The position numbers were made by a program, and so were the translations under genes. Shown here piece by piece: positions 8,744-16,477 of a DNA stretch of 64,000 nt. The notes under the pieces were generated by a model. That model was not told the origin of the DNA and searched no databases. It saw only the letters and a list, made by a program, of their open reading frames with translations. Position 1 is the stretch's first letter. Every line of letters begins with the position of its first letter. This DNA is from Planococcus sp. CP5-4_YE (GTDB lineage: Bacteria; Bacillota; Bacilli; Bacillales_A; Planococcaceae), in NCBI RefSeq assembly GCF_019042655.1, contig NZ_JAHPZO010000001.1:1-64000 (forward strand), in the 5' to 3' direction.

Positions 8744-9019
8744 TTAAAGAATATTTTTCAGCCACGTCATTAGGCGCAAAATCTCGAATGGCTCGGCCCA
8801 AGTGATAACAAAAAGGATGACGAAGAAAATAGAGAGCGACCAAACCTTCAGTTGGCCCGGCTCTTTTTTAAACGCAGCAATGAACACGGCGGCCGCGCTT
8901 GCAAATAACAGCAGCAAACCAGCGAGCGCAAGCGGCTCGGAATACCCGGACATCACCCGGTTGAGCATGAGCAGCAAGCTCCCCAAAATGATGAGTCCAA
9001 TTGAATATTTACTGAACAT
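8744..9019 (-). CDS. Small membrane protein, function unknown
   Basis: The 91-residue product is almost entirely hydrophobic, with three predicted TM helices at about residues 7-23, 30-50 and 62-80, and short basic loops. I do not recognise the family. GGAGGAGAAGGG lies just upstream of the ATG. It is the last of a row of minus-strand genes (10419 to 8744) that all encode small envelope or lipid-anchored proteins, possibly one operon. Confidence 0.6.
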   Translation of the reverse strand: MFSKYSIGLIILGSLLLMLNRVMSGYSEPLALAGLLLLFASAAAVFIAAFKKEPGQLKVWSLSIFFVILFVITWAEPFEILRLMTWLKNIL

Positions 9020-9058
9020 CCCTTCTCCTCCTTGTTCAAGAAAGCCCGCTGTTAATCA

Positions 9059-9475
9059 TCACGGCGCAAAGCCGTAGTAGAACAGGATATGTGCATAAAA
9101 ACCGACGAATGCGACTAGCAAGGTCATCAGAACAAATAAAACCATCATGATAATTTTGGAAACTTTGCCTACGTCCAGCCGCCAAATTCCTTTATAGACC
9201 TGCACCCATAGCGCAACGACGAATGGAACAACCATTAATGGATAGAAAATAGCGAGGCCATTTCCAAAGATATCGAAATAATCCCGGTTCACACTGTCGC
9301 TGGTCCTGAAATAACGGCTCATTCCAAAAAAGAACGCCAGAAACGATAGTTGAACCACGACACCATAGATGAATAGTGGAATCCTGAATTTCCCTAAGTT
9401 TCGCAACATCCACAAGACAAAGCAGTAAATGATGGCGACTATAATGGCTATGTAAAAACTGAATGGATAGAAAAT
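9059..9475 (-). CDS. Four-TM membrane protein, probably starting at ATT
   Basis: The frame is open from 9556 to 9059. The first conventional start, TTG at 9413-9415, has no ribosome-binding site and would cut through a hydrophobic helix (FYIAIIVAIIYCFVLW). ATT at 9473-9475 lies 7 bases after AAAGGGGG and gives a 138-residue protein with four TM segments. No ATG, GTG or TTG exists between the upstream stop and 9415. I therefore place the start at ATT. Function is unknown. It lies downstream of a lipoprotein gene in the same frame. Confidence 0.6.
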   Translation of the reverse strand: MFYPFSFYIAIIVAIIYCFVLWMLRNLGKFRIPLFIYGVVVQLSFLAFFFGMSRYFRTSDSVNRDYFDIFGNGLAIFYPLMVVPFVVALWVQVYKGIWRLDVGKVSKIIMMVLFVLMTLLVAFVGFYAHILFYYGFAP

Positions 9476-9556
9476 AAGCGCGCCCCCTTTTTTGATTATT
9501 ATTGATTCAGCAAAAACCTTCTGTGTAAAAGCTTGCCGGAATAAGACTTGATTCGA

Positions 9557-10066
9557 TTAATTGCCTTCTGTACTGAATTTCTTGTAGCCGTCCCAATCGT
9601 AAATGGCTTCATGCTCCTCCCCGTTCACTGTGTAATTGATCTTGGCAGCGCGATCGGGATCCTCAAATACTTCGCCGAGGCTCAATTCGAGAACGATGCG
9701 GCCTGTTCCGTCGACTTCGTATCCATTTATATCTTCAACCGCCCCAATCTCATGTCCTTCTTCGTAAACTCCGACTTGCTTCAGCGGATCGGCTCCATGC
9801 GCCTCATAGGCAATGCCGTCCTCCTCAAATGAAACCGGTTCGCCCTGTTCTTTCACTAAGTCAAAAGAATTAATGATAGCAGGCGTTTCCCCTGTCCATT
9901 CTATTTCATGAATCATGGAATACGTGGTATCCGCTTCAATAGAATCTACGTATATATTGTCCAATAGAAATTCTCCGCTTTCTTCCTGGGCGTCTTGTTC
10001 CGAATCGCTGCAGGCAGTCAATGAAAGAATTAGTACTGAGGCGAATAAGGCTGTGGATTTTCCCAT
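9557..10066 (-). CDS. Secreted lipoprotein, unknown function
   Basis: A predicted lipoprotein of 169 residues: a basic N terminus, hydrophobic stretch and lipobox LTACSD, then an acidic stretch and a beta-rich domain of about 130 residues with YSMIHEIEWTGE and YTVNGEEHEAIYDWDGYKKF. I do not recognise a family. The start is taken at ATG 10064-10066 because AAGGAG sits 9 bases before it, while the ATG three codons earlier abuts that site. Confidence 0.7.
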   Translation of the reverse strand: MGKSTALFASVLILSLTACSDSEQDAQEESGEFLLDNIYVDSIEADTTYSMIHEIEWTGETPAIINSFDLVKEQGEPVSFEEDGIAYEAHGADPLKQVGVYEEGHEIGAVEDINGYEVDGTGRIVLELSLGEVFEDPDRAAKINYTVNGEEHEAIYDWDGYKKFSTEGN

Positions 10067-10119
10067 GGCACTCATCTCCTTAATTTAAAGGTTTAAATGG
10101 CTAATCCAAAAAACGTAAG

Positions 10120-10419
10120 CTACCAAAGCGGCTCTTCTTCATCAGTCAATTCGACTAAAACTGGATAACTAGCAATAATCACAAAGAAACTGACAGCCAA
10201 TAGAATTAATATAGTACTTAACGAAAGATCAAATAAAATCCCGAAAAGCATAACCAGTGGCGTTAGAAAATTTAAAAGGCCGGCTCTTTTTTTCGACCGC
10301 GTAGTAAGAAATTGCTTTTTTCCACAGTACGGGCAAATCATTCCCGTATCCAATGTAAACATCTTTTTGACCGTCTGCTTCCAGCCCCATTGTTGATGGC
10401 AATTTTGACAAATCGGCAT
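10120..10419 (-). CDS. Zinc-ribbon membrane protein (TIGR04104-like)
   Basis: A 99-residue protein with an N-terminal zinc ribbon (Cys5-x2-Cys8 and Cys29-x2-Cys32, the latter in CPYCGKK) followed by two TM helices at about 50-85 and a short acidic tail. This layout matches small putative zinc-finger membrane proteins common in Bacillaceae. No function is established. GGAGGGAG precedes the ATG. Confidence 0.7.
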   Translation of the reverse strand: MPICQNCHQQWGWKQTVKKMFTLDTGMICPYCGKKQFLTTRSKKRAGLLNFLTPLVMLFGILFDLSLSTILILLAVSFFVIIASYPVLVELTDEEEPLW

Positions 10420-10573
10420 GGACTCCCTCCAGTCAGCTTTTTGTTGAATTTATACTCTTTAAGACCTTGTCCTTATTAGACTAACAGAGATAACCAAAAA
10501 TTCCCACAATACAAATTCCAATTAACTGGATTTCACTTTTACAGTTAATTACTCTTCCCAATTTATCTTCACT

Positions 10574-10612
10574 AAAAAAGAGCAAGAACTGATATTCAGT
10601 TCTTGCTCTTAA
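10574..10612 (-). terminator. Terminator of the fbp-type gene
   Basis: AAGAGCAAGAACTGA and TCAGTTCTTGCTCTT make a perfect 15-bp stem with a 3-base loop, T-rich on the minus strand. Confidence 0.92.
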
Positions 10613-10617
10613 AGCTC

Positions 10618-12552
10618 TTAATTCATATAACGATGCTTTCTCAACCTGTTCAAATTGGAGATTTCCTGCAGGAGATCTTCCCCAATATTCGTCTCCCGTA
10701 CCTTTTTGCGCTCGAGTTCTTCGTCGACCAATCGTTTGATCGACAAGACGTCGGTCCCATTTTGCAAGACTTCTTCCTTGGAATTGAAGCGCTGGTGAGC
10801 GACAAGTTGCATGCCATAGGAATTATACAACAGCGTATAACCGGCAATTCCGGTCGTCGATTGATAGGCTTTCGAAAACCCGCCGTCGATGACGATCATT
10901 TTGCCGTTCGCTTTGATCGGGTCTTCGCCGTCCCGTTCCTTGACCGGCGTATGGCCGTTGATGATGCGGCCGTGGTCGGGATTTAAATCGAATTCCGCGA
11001 GCATTTTGCGGCACATGTCTTCATCTTCACGCAAATGGTAATATGGGTTTTTCCTTTCTTTATGGGTTTCTTTGTCTTTGATGAAATAGCGTTCGAACGT
11101 TGTCATTTCGCGTTTGCCAAACAGCGAGGAATTCTCGCCTGTCCATTGGTACCACACCATGTCAGTCGCGAAATCGTCGCATTCTTCCGGATGCGCGAAG
11201 GCATAGCGGGTATATTCTTCGAACACATCGAGCAGTTCCCGTCCGGCGTAGCTTTCGCCTTCGATATTCATTTTTTTCATGTCGCCGTTCTCCTCGAGTG
11301 GGATACAGCCGTGGATCAGCAAATTGCCATTATATTGAAGATACAGTTTGCCCTTTTTCATGAGGAAATTCATATGGCGCGACAGTTTCTCGGAATGTTG
11401 GATGGAAAATAGCAATTTGTCGATTACTTGTTGCTCTTCTTCGAGCAAGCGGTCGGGATGTTGCGGGTCGATTGTGGCAAAGCAGGTGTTCTCAAGCGGA
11501 TAGGTTTTGCCGTGGATCGTCGCTTCGTTCTTGTCATAATCGACTTTCTCCAAGAGCAAGCGGTCTTCCATGGCGAAGCAGGAGCGCCGTTTGATGATCG
11601 GGCTTTCCAATTTAAACTGGATAATCGAGATCGCCTGGTGGATTTTCGTGATTTGCGATTGTTCCTGCTCCGTTAATTGTTCGCCTGAAATGCGTTTCGG
11701 ATGGAAGGCCGGATTGTCTTCGTAATATTTCTCCGCCAAATTCAACAATGGGCGCAAATTGATGCCATAGACATCCTCGATGATGTCCAGGTTATTATAG
11801 CGCGCACAAATGCGGATGATATTTGCAAGACATACTTTGGAGCCGGAATAGGCGCCGATCCACAAAACATCGTGGTTGCCCCATTGGATATCGACGGAAT
11901 GGTAGTCGATGAGCGTATCCATGATCTTATGCGGATCCGGTCCCCGGTCGTAAATATCACCGACGACGTGCAAATGGTCGACTGTCAGGCGCTGCATCGT
12001 ATAGGCTAGGCTGACAATCAGCTTGTCCACTTGCCCCAAGGCAATGATCTGCTCGAGCATTTTCGCGTAGTAATCTTTCTTGTTGGTGAATTCATCCGTC
12101 TTGTATAAGAGTTCTTCGATGATGTAGACGAATTGCTTCGGCAAAGCTTTGCGCAATTTGGAGCGCGTGTATTTAGACGATGCGTAAGACACCAGCTTGA
12201 GCAGCCGCTCAATCGTTTCGATATACCAGTCCTTCAGCTCTTGCTTGCTGCTGAAATGGCTCTTGATCAGGCTCAATTTTTCTTCCGGATAATAGACGAG
12301 CGTCGCGAATTCATTGAGCTCTTCTTCTCCCATCTCCCCCTCGAACAAATCCCTGATTTTCACTTTGACGTTGCCGGAGCCGTTGCGCAACACGTGCTGG
12401 AATGCCTGGTATTCGCCGTGGAGGTCACTGACGAAATGCTCTGTCCCTTTCGGCAAATTCAAGATGGCTTCCAGGTTGATGATCTCTGTCGCCACTTTTT
12501 CTTCGCTATCGTATTTTTCTGCTAGTAGATCCAAGTATTTTGAACTGATCAT
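10618..12552 (-). CDS. fbp: Class III fructose-1,6-bisphosphatase
   Basis: The 644-residue product matches the Firmicutes-specific class III FBPase, which hydrolyses fructose-1,6-bisphosphate in gluconeogenesis. Calcineurin-like metal-binding motifs are visible: FVSDLHGEY near residue 40, [13 protein letters not shown] near 195, [10 protein letters not shown] near 223, and NGHTPVKE and [11 protein letters not shown] towards the C terminus. Length is typical of the family. AAGGAGGG precedes ATG. Stands alone with its own terminator. Confidence 0.95.
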   Translation of the reverse strand: MISSKYLDLLAEKYDSEEKVATEIINLEAILNLPKGTEHFVSDLHGEYQAFQHVLRNGSGNVKVKIRDLFEGEMGEEELNEFATLVYYPEEKLSLIKSHFSSKQELKDWYIETIERLLKLVSYASSKYTRSKLRKALPKQFVYIIEELLYKTDEFTNKKDYYAKMLEQIIALGQVDKLIVSLAYTMQRLTVDHLHVVGDIYDRGPDPHKIMDTLIDYHSVDIQWGNHDVLWIGAYSGSKVCLANIIRICARYNNLDIIEDVYGINLRPLLNLAEKYYEDNPAFHPKRISGEQLTEQEQSQITKIHQAISIIQFKLESPIIKRRSCFAMEDRLLLEKVDYDKNEATIHGKTYPLENTCFATIDPQHPDRLLEEEQQVIDKLLFSIQHSEKLSRHMNFLMKKGKLYLQYNGNLLIHGCIPLEENGDMKKMNIEGESYAGRELLDVFEEYTRYAFAHPEECDDFATDMVWYQWTGENSSLFGKREMTTFERYFIKDKETHKERKNPYYHLREDEDMCRKMLAEFDLNPDHGRIINGHTPVKERDGEDPIKANGKMIVIDGGFSKAYQSTTGIAGYTLLYNSYGMQLVAHQRFNSKEEVLQNGTDVLSIKRLVDEELERKKVRETNIGEDLLQEISNLNRLRKHRYMN

Positions 12553-12726
12553 ACGGCACCCTCCTTCAAGTAATCTGTCTTAATCGAATTCAATGGAAAG
12601 CAAATTCCCGTAAAGCGGACTTATCAAACAGGCTTACGGAAGGAATTTCTCTATATTTCCAGTCTATAGCAGTTTTAGCGAAGGCTCTAGTATTAATTGA
12701 AGGACAGCAGAAAATTGGAAGACAAG

Positions 12727-12771
12727 AAAAAAGCTGCGCTTTGCACATTTCGAGTGCAAGGCGCAGCTTTT
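12727..12771 (-). terminator. Terminator of the VLRF1-type gene
   Basis: AAAAGCTGCGC and GCGCAGCTTTT close a hairpin with an inner TTTGCAC/GTGCAAG stem, 16 bp past the stop at 12788. Confidence 0.88.
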
Positions 12772-12787
12772 AGATAGTCATCCCTTC

Positions 12788-13558
12788 TTATTCGAATGCG
12801 GCTTGAAGCACTTTTTGGTGTTCTGCCCCTCCTAAATTCTTATTTACTACCCGGTCCGCTTTCATGTCCAATTCATCTTCGAGCAAATTGACCGGCCGTT
12901 GATGCCCGATTAACACCAGTTCGGACCAGTCGTATTCTTTGCGCAATTTTGCGAGTTCGGCGGAAAGCTCCCGGTAAAATCTGCGGATCTGTTTTTCTTT
13001 TCGGCTGTCGAATTGGTCGACTTGGCTGCTCGATGAAGCCTGGCCTTTAGCGCTTCTTCCCTGGTGTCTACGCCAGTCATCAGTATCCAAATCCAATTCG
13101 AATACCCAGCTATCGTCAATTTCTCCCAAGCTGGAATTGTGTACCGTAACGGTTTCCGTTTGCGCAACGACGATGCCGGTCTGCGGAAATTTGCGGTCCA
13201 GAGCTTCCAGTTGGGAGGTGCTGGCAGAGTCGCCGTAAACAAATTCGTTGTCGACATCCAATTGCAGGAAATGCACTTCAAAAAGCCCGTCGCTGCCTTC
13301 CGCAAAAACGATGAGGCTGCGCAGCATACGCGGTTCGCTATGTTTCAGCTCCTGTTCGACTTTACCCTTTAGCTCTTGAAAGGCCTTGTGTTTTTCAGCA
13401 TTCCCTTCGACTTGCTGTTCAAGTTGCTTGAATCCGTTTTTCAGATGGGTTTTCCATTGGCTTCGCTCTTCCGGCTTGGTGCTTAAATAAATCGACAAGA
13501 CGCCAGCTTCGGAATTTTCAAGGTTTTTCAGCTGGTTGATTTCTGTAGATAGCCCCAC
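12788..13558 (-). CDS. VLRF1-family aeRF1-type release-factor-like protein
   Basis: The 256-residue product looks like the bacterial VLRF1 proteins related to archaeal/eukaryotic aRF1/eRF1. It has an N-terminal domain with GVLSIYLST, a central domain with WVFELDLDTDDWRRHQG, and a C-terminal Rossmann-like part with LVLIGHQRPVNLLEDEL. Related proteins are tied to ribosome-associated peptidyl-tRNA hydrolysis or quality control; the role here is inferred from family only. Start GTG with AAGGAGGG 6 bases upstream. It follows the DUF1269 gene by 39 bp, so the two are probably one operon. Confidence 0.75.
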   Translation of the reverse strand: MGLSTEINQLKNLENSEAGVLSIYLSTKPEERSQWKTHLKNGFKQLEQQVEGNAEKHKAFQELKGKVEQELKHSEPRMLRSLIVFAEGSDGLFEVHFLQLDVDNEFVYGDSASTSQLEALDRKFPQTGIVVAQTETVTVHNSSLGEIDDSWVFELDLDTDDWRRHQGRSAKGQASSSSQVDQFDSRKEKQIRRFYRELSAELAKLRKEYDWSELVLIGHQRPVNLLEDELDMKADRVVNKNLGGAEHQKVLQAAFE

Positions 13559-13597
13559 TTGAATCCCTCCTTCATGATGTCCCGAACTTCGCCTGGA

Positions 13598-14071
13598 TTA
13601 CAGTTCTTCATCGGTTCTCGTCACTTTGCCGCCCAGTTCGTCCACCAATCCATCCAGCACGGATTCTTCGTATTCTTTTCCGATGGCAATGATGCCCGTT
13701 GTCCCAAGTTCAATATTGCCAATGGTCTTTTTAAACAATTCTTCAGTGGATTTCATTCTTTTTAATTCCTTGCTGGTTCCGATCATGCCGCCCGTCAACG
13801 TTCCGAAAAGCACGCCAAAGGGGCCGCCCAAAATTCCAACAGCCATCCCGATCAATGCGCCTTTGGTGGCTTTGTTCGATCTGGATAAATCGGCCGCATC
13901 TTTAAAAGCGAACGACCCGTTTTCTTCCCGCTCGATCACGACAATCTGCTGCAGCTCGAGTTGGCCTTCCACATGATATTGCTTGAGCTGGCTGAATAAT
14001 TGATACGCCTTCAAATTGTCTTCAAATGACAAGGTGATAATGTGATAATGCTCGGACTTCTTTCTGGCCAT
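13598..14071 (-). CDS. DUF1269-family membrane protein
   Basis: About 157 residues with a glycine-rich double hydrophobic hairpin (GALIGMAVGILGGPFGVLFG, then GGMIGTS) between an N-terminal ferredoxin-like part and an acidic C-terminal part (IIAIGKEYEESVLDGLVDEL). This pattern fits DUF1269, a family often found near stress genes; its biochemical role is unknown. The ATG at 14069-14071 is preferred over one five codons upstream because GGAGGAG lies 7 bases before it. Confidence 0.75.
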   Translation of the reverse strand: MARKKSEHYHIITLSFEDNLKAYQLFSQLKQYHVEGQLELQQIVVIEREENGSFAFKDAADLSRSNKATKGALIGMAVGILGGPFGVLFGTLTGGMIGTSKELKRMKSTEELFKKTIGNIELGTTGIIAIGKEYEESVLDGLVDELGGKVTRTDEEL

Positions 14072-14087
14072 CGATATCTCCTCCATC

Positions 14088-14681
14088 TTTTATTTTTCTG
14101 CGGCAGCAGTGGCTCAATTAGTAGATAAATGACGCCAATATTCCAGTAAGAAATACAGAAGTGATCGTTACGGTCAAGAAGCACACTTGTCCTTCCTGTT
14201 CATGGTGCCGCTATTCAATTTTTTAGGAAAACGGGTGGCCATGTTGGGGGGGCTGCTTATTGACTGGGGACAGCGCTAAAATTTCACGTACGGTTTATAC
14301 ATGCAAAAATACGTCCATGTACTATAGGGCCGTATTTTTTATTTTGGGCTATGATGGCTATAGAAAGTTTGGCTAGAGAATTATGTATTTATTTTGATGC
14401 ACTAAGCTATGGTCTATAGGAATTGAAGTGAAGCGAAGGGTGGTCGTTGAGGGGACATATATTTATAGAAAAAGATTTTTTTGCAGATTCGGCTAAAATA
14501 CAACTGAATGTAAAAAAATTGAACAAAAACGAATCCAATTATTCGTATCAACTTATGCAAAACAGGATTTATCTAATAAAATAGAACTAGAAAAAATAAT
14601 ATATCTTTAGTTACCCGATTTTTCAGAAAGATAATCTGATTTTTGTCTGTAAAGAATTTTTTATGATGGAAAGGAATTGTT
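14088..14681. other. Intergenic region, mostly without features
   Basis: About 590 bp, AT-rich from 14380 on. A terminator-like hairpin AAAATACG...CGTATTTT lies at about 14307-14340. A short open stretch ending in LSNKIELEKIIYL at about 14510-14610 faintly recalls a Spo0E C terminus but has no start codon. No other feature is seen. Confidence 0.4.
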
Positions 14682-14882
14682 ATGACACAACCTCTTATCA
14701 GCTTGCTCATTCTTGGTTTTATTGTGATGACCCATATTATGGTTTGGAAATGGGCCGCCTATCTTCAAGAAAAATATGCCGACGATGCCAGTAAAAGGCG
14801 CATTGCTGCGGGCATCCTTTTTATGTCTATTGCTGCATTGTTCGGTTTAACCGCTTTCTTTTTAATGCAATCTTCTATTTAA
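14682..14882 (+). CDS. Two-TM small membrane protein (paralogue A)
   Basis: A 66-residue protein with one TM helix at about 5-24 (LISLLILGFIVMTHIMVW), a charged central segment (YLQEKYADDASKRR), and a second helix at 42-62. AAAGGA lies 6 bases before the ATG. A degenerate tandem copy follows at 14910-15109, which shows that this is a real, duplicated gene. Function unknown. Confidence 0.65.
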   Translation: MTQPLISLLILGFIVMTHIMVWKWAAYLQEKYADDASKRRIAAGILFMSIAALFGLTAFFLMQSSI

Positions 14883-14909
14883 ACTCACCAACTCCAGAAA
14901 GGATATGAT

Positions 14910-15109
14910 ATAACACAGCTTTTCATTTCACGCAGGTTTTTTAGGGTTTATTATTATCCCCCCTTCTAGTCAGCTACTGGGCTCGACATTTTCACGAGCA
15001 ATACGGAAACGACCCGCAGCAAACACGAAAAGGCATTTTGATGATTACGATCCCCCTCATAGCCATTTTCCTGATAGCGGCTTTGTTTTTGTTTCAAACT
15101 TCTCAATAA
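14910..15109 (+). pseudogene. Decayed tandem copy of the preceding small membrane protein
   Basis: Sequence upstream and at the start aligns with the 14682 gene: GAAAGGA is kept, but the start ATG has become ATA (ATAACACAG versus ATGACACAA). The peptide then reads ITQLFIS, continues in another frame as FLGFIII, and after a run of six C in a third frame as YWARHFHEQYGNDPQQTRKG and IPLIAIFLIAALFLFQ before TAA. This parallels MVWKWAAYLQEKYADDASKRR and IAALFGLTAFFLMQ of the intact copy. Lost start plus two frameshifts make it a pseudogene. Confidence 0.7.
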
Positions 15110-15184
15110 ACGTCACGTAGAAGCTTTAATAGGTATATAGTTACTATTTTAATGCAACATACTGGAATTATAATAAGGAAAAAA

Positions 15185-15280
15185 CTGAAAAAGGCAAACT
15201 TACCTGAAAAGGAAGGACGCAAAGCCATGAGCCTACCCGCTACTTTTGCAGCGCACGGTCGTCAGGTTGCCAGGCATCCA
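15185..15280 (+). ncRNA. Cyclic-di-GMP-I (GEMM-I) riboswitch aptamer
   Basis: The hallmark elements appear in order: AAAAAGGCAAAC at about 15189-15199, a hairpin with a GAAA tetraloop (CCTGAAAAGG), the conserved GGACGCAAAGCC at 15214-15225, a second variable hairpin, and GGTTGCC at 15265-15271 pairing with GGCAAAC to close P1. These match class I c-di-GMP riboswitches. It lies 40 bp upstream of a secreted hydrolase-like gene and just ahead of a diguanylate cyclase operon, giving functional coherence. The second hairpin is less regular than the consensus, so the fold should be computed. Confidence 0.85.
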
Positions 15281-15310
15281 TTCTGTGGGCCTTGGCTAAC
15301 AGAATGGAGG
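15278..15310 (+). promoter_or_regulatory. Riboswitch expression platform hiding the ribosome-binding site
   Basis: CCATTCTGT (15278-15286) and ACAGAATGG (15299-15307) form a perfect 9-bp stem whose 3' arm takes up the first bases of the GGAGG Shine-Dalgarno (15306-15310). The loop and adjoining GCCTTGGCTAAC can pair with the P1 strand GTTGCCAGGC of the aptamer. Ligand-bound P1 would thus leave the sequestering hairpin free to form, suggesting translational OFF control by c-di-GMP. The direction is inferred. Confidence 0.6.
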
Positions 15311-15318
15311 AACAGAAT

Positions 15319-16200
15319 ATGTTGAAGAAAGCGGCGATTTTGATGTTCGCAATGTCTCTTATGCTGGCGTTCAGCCATGCAGAAAACGCACAGGCAAGTG
15401 GCGATGCGCCTGATACCCGTGCCACTTGGCTATGGAATCCATGGATGTTCGCGGAAGATGAAGGAGCAGTGCTCGCTTTTCTCGAAAATAAAAACGTCAA
15501 TAAAGTCTATGTCCAGATCGACCGCGACATTCCCAAAAATACGTACCGTAGCTTTATCACGCAAGCGCATGCACACGGCATAGCCGTATTTGCATTAGAC
15601 GGAGCACCGGCTTGGGTTGCGCCAAAAGGCTATACGAACCAGAACATGTTGATGAACTGGCTAGGCAATTACCAAAGCGGATCGTCGGAGCAGGCAAGTT
15701 TTGATGGTATCCATTTGGACGTGGAGCCTTATCTATATAGCGGCTGGAATTCGAATCGCGCTGCTACAGTGAAGTCCTATCAATCGCTTCTGCAAAGGGC
15801 CGTCGTGAGTTCGTCTCAACTGAACTTGCCGCTTGAAGCCGACATGCCTTTTTGGTTCGACGAGATTCCTTACAAAAACACCTTCGGCAGCGGATTGTTG
15901 GCTGAATGGGTCATTGCGAACACTGATGGAGTGACCTTGATGGCTTACCGGGATTCAGCCCCGATGATCATTGAGATTGTCAAAAACGAAATCGCCATGG
16001 CCGAAAAATATGGAAAAAATGTAGTAGTGGGAGTGGAAACAGGCGTTACTGATGAAGGCAGCATCATCACCTTTGCCGAAGAAGGCGAAGCGTTTATGAA
16101 TGTTCAGCTTGCTGAAGTGGCCGCTCATTATTCCGGACACTCTGCCTACGAAGGAAACGCCATTCATCATGTTGGCAGCTGGATGACTCTCAAGCCTTGA
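15319..16200 (+). CDS. Secreted TIM-barrel glycoside-hydrolase-like protein under c-di-GMP control
   Basis: A 293-residue exported protein: signal peptide of about 26 residues (MLKKAAILMFAMSLMLAF, cleavage near AQA), then a single domain with features of a TIM barrel. DGIHLDVEP resembles the catalytic strand-4 motif of GH18-like hydrolases (DGxDxDxE), EADMPFWF and VVVGVETG look like later barrel strands, and many Trp/Tyr suggest carbohydrate binding. The substrate is unknown; the neighbouring polysaccharide-synthase operon suggests its polymer. Start ATG 15319 is set by GGAGG 8 bases upstream. A c-di-GMP-I riboswitch lies in the leader. An annotation as a plain hypothetical exported protein is possible. 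Confidence 0.7.
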   Translation: MLKKAAILMFAMSLMLAFSHAENAQASGDAPDTRATWLWNPWMFAEDEGAVLAFLENKNVNKVYVQIDRDIPKNTYRSFITQAHAHGIAVFALDGAPAWVAPKGYTNQNMLMNWLGNYQSGSSEQASFDGIHLDVEPYLYSGWNSNRAATVKSYQSLLQRAVVSSSQLNLPLEADMPFWFDEIPYKNTFGSGLLAEWVIANTDGVTLMAYRDSAPMIIEIVKNEIAMAEKYGKNVVVGVETGVTDEGSIITFAEEGEAFMNVQLAEVAAHYSGHSAYEGNAIHHVGSWMTLKP

Positions 16201-16209
16201 AAAGAACGG

Positions 16210-16243
16210 ACACTTCTCCTGATCTTTGGAAGTGTCTTTTTAT
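16210..16243 (+). terminator. Terminator after the secreted hydrolase-like gene
   Basis: GACACTTC and GAAGTGTC form the stem, followed by TTTTTATTTTTTTT. Confidence 0.88.
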
Positions 16244-16477
16244 TTTTTTTAGTCTTGGCACTCCATTTTTCAGAGAAACGCGGAAATTTCACTGCAAAGT
16301 CACGTTTCAAAGGATAAAGCACTTACGTGGAAGCTGATTGATGTTATTCTATAAGTGGAAAATATTATCTAATTAACTATTCAAATTACACATAACAGAA
16401 GACACTTTTCAAGATTAAAAATACGCATATCGTCCCGCATCAAATTTGGGACATTCTTTGAAGGATGGTGAAAGAAC

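Noticed and set aside
14500-14612. Spo0E-like C-terminal peptide (IEQKRIQLFVSTYAKQ, LSNKIELEKIIYL)
   Set aside because: An in-frame stop lies just upstream and no start codon is available; the resemblance to the Spo0E S-Q-E-L-D motif is too weak.
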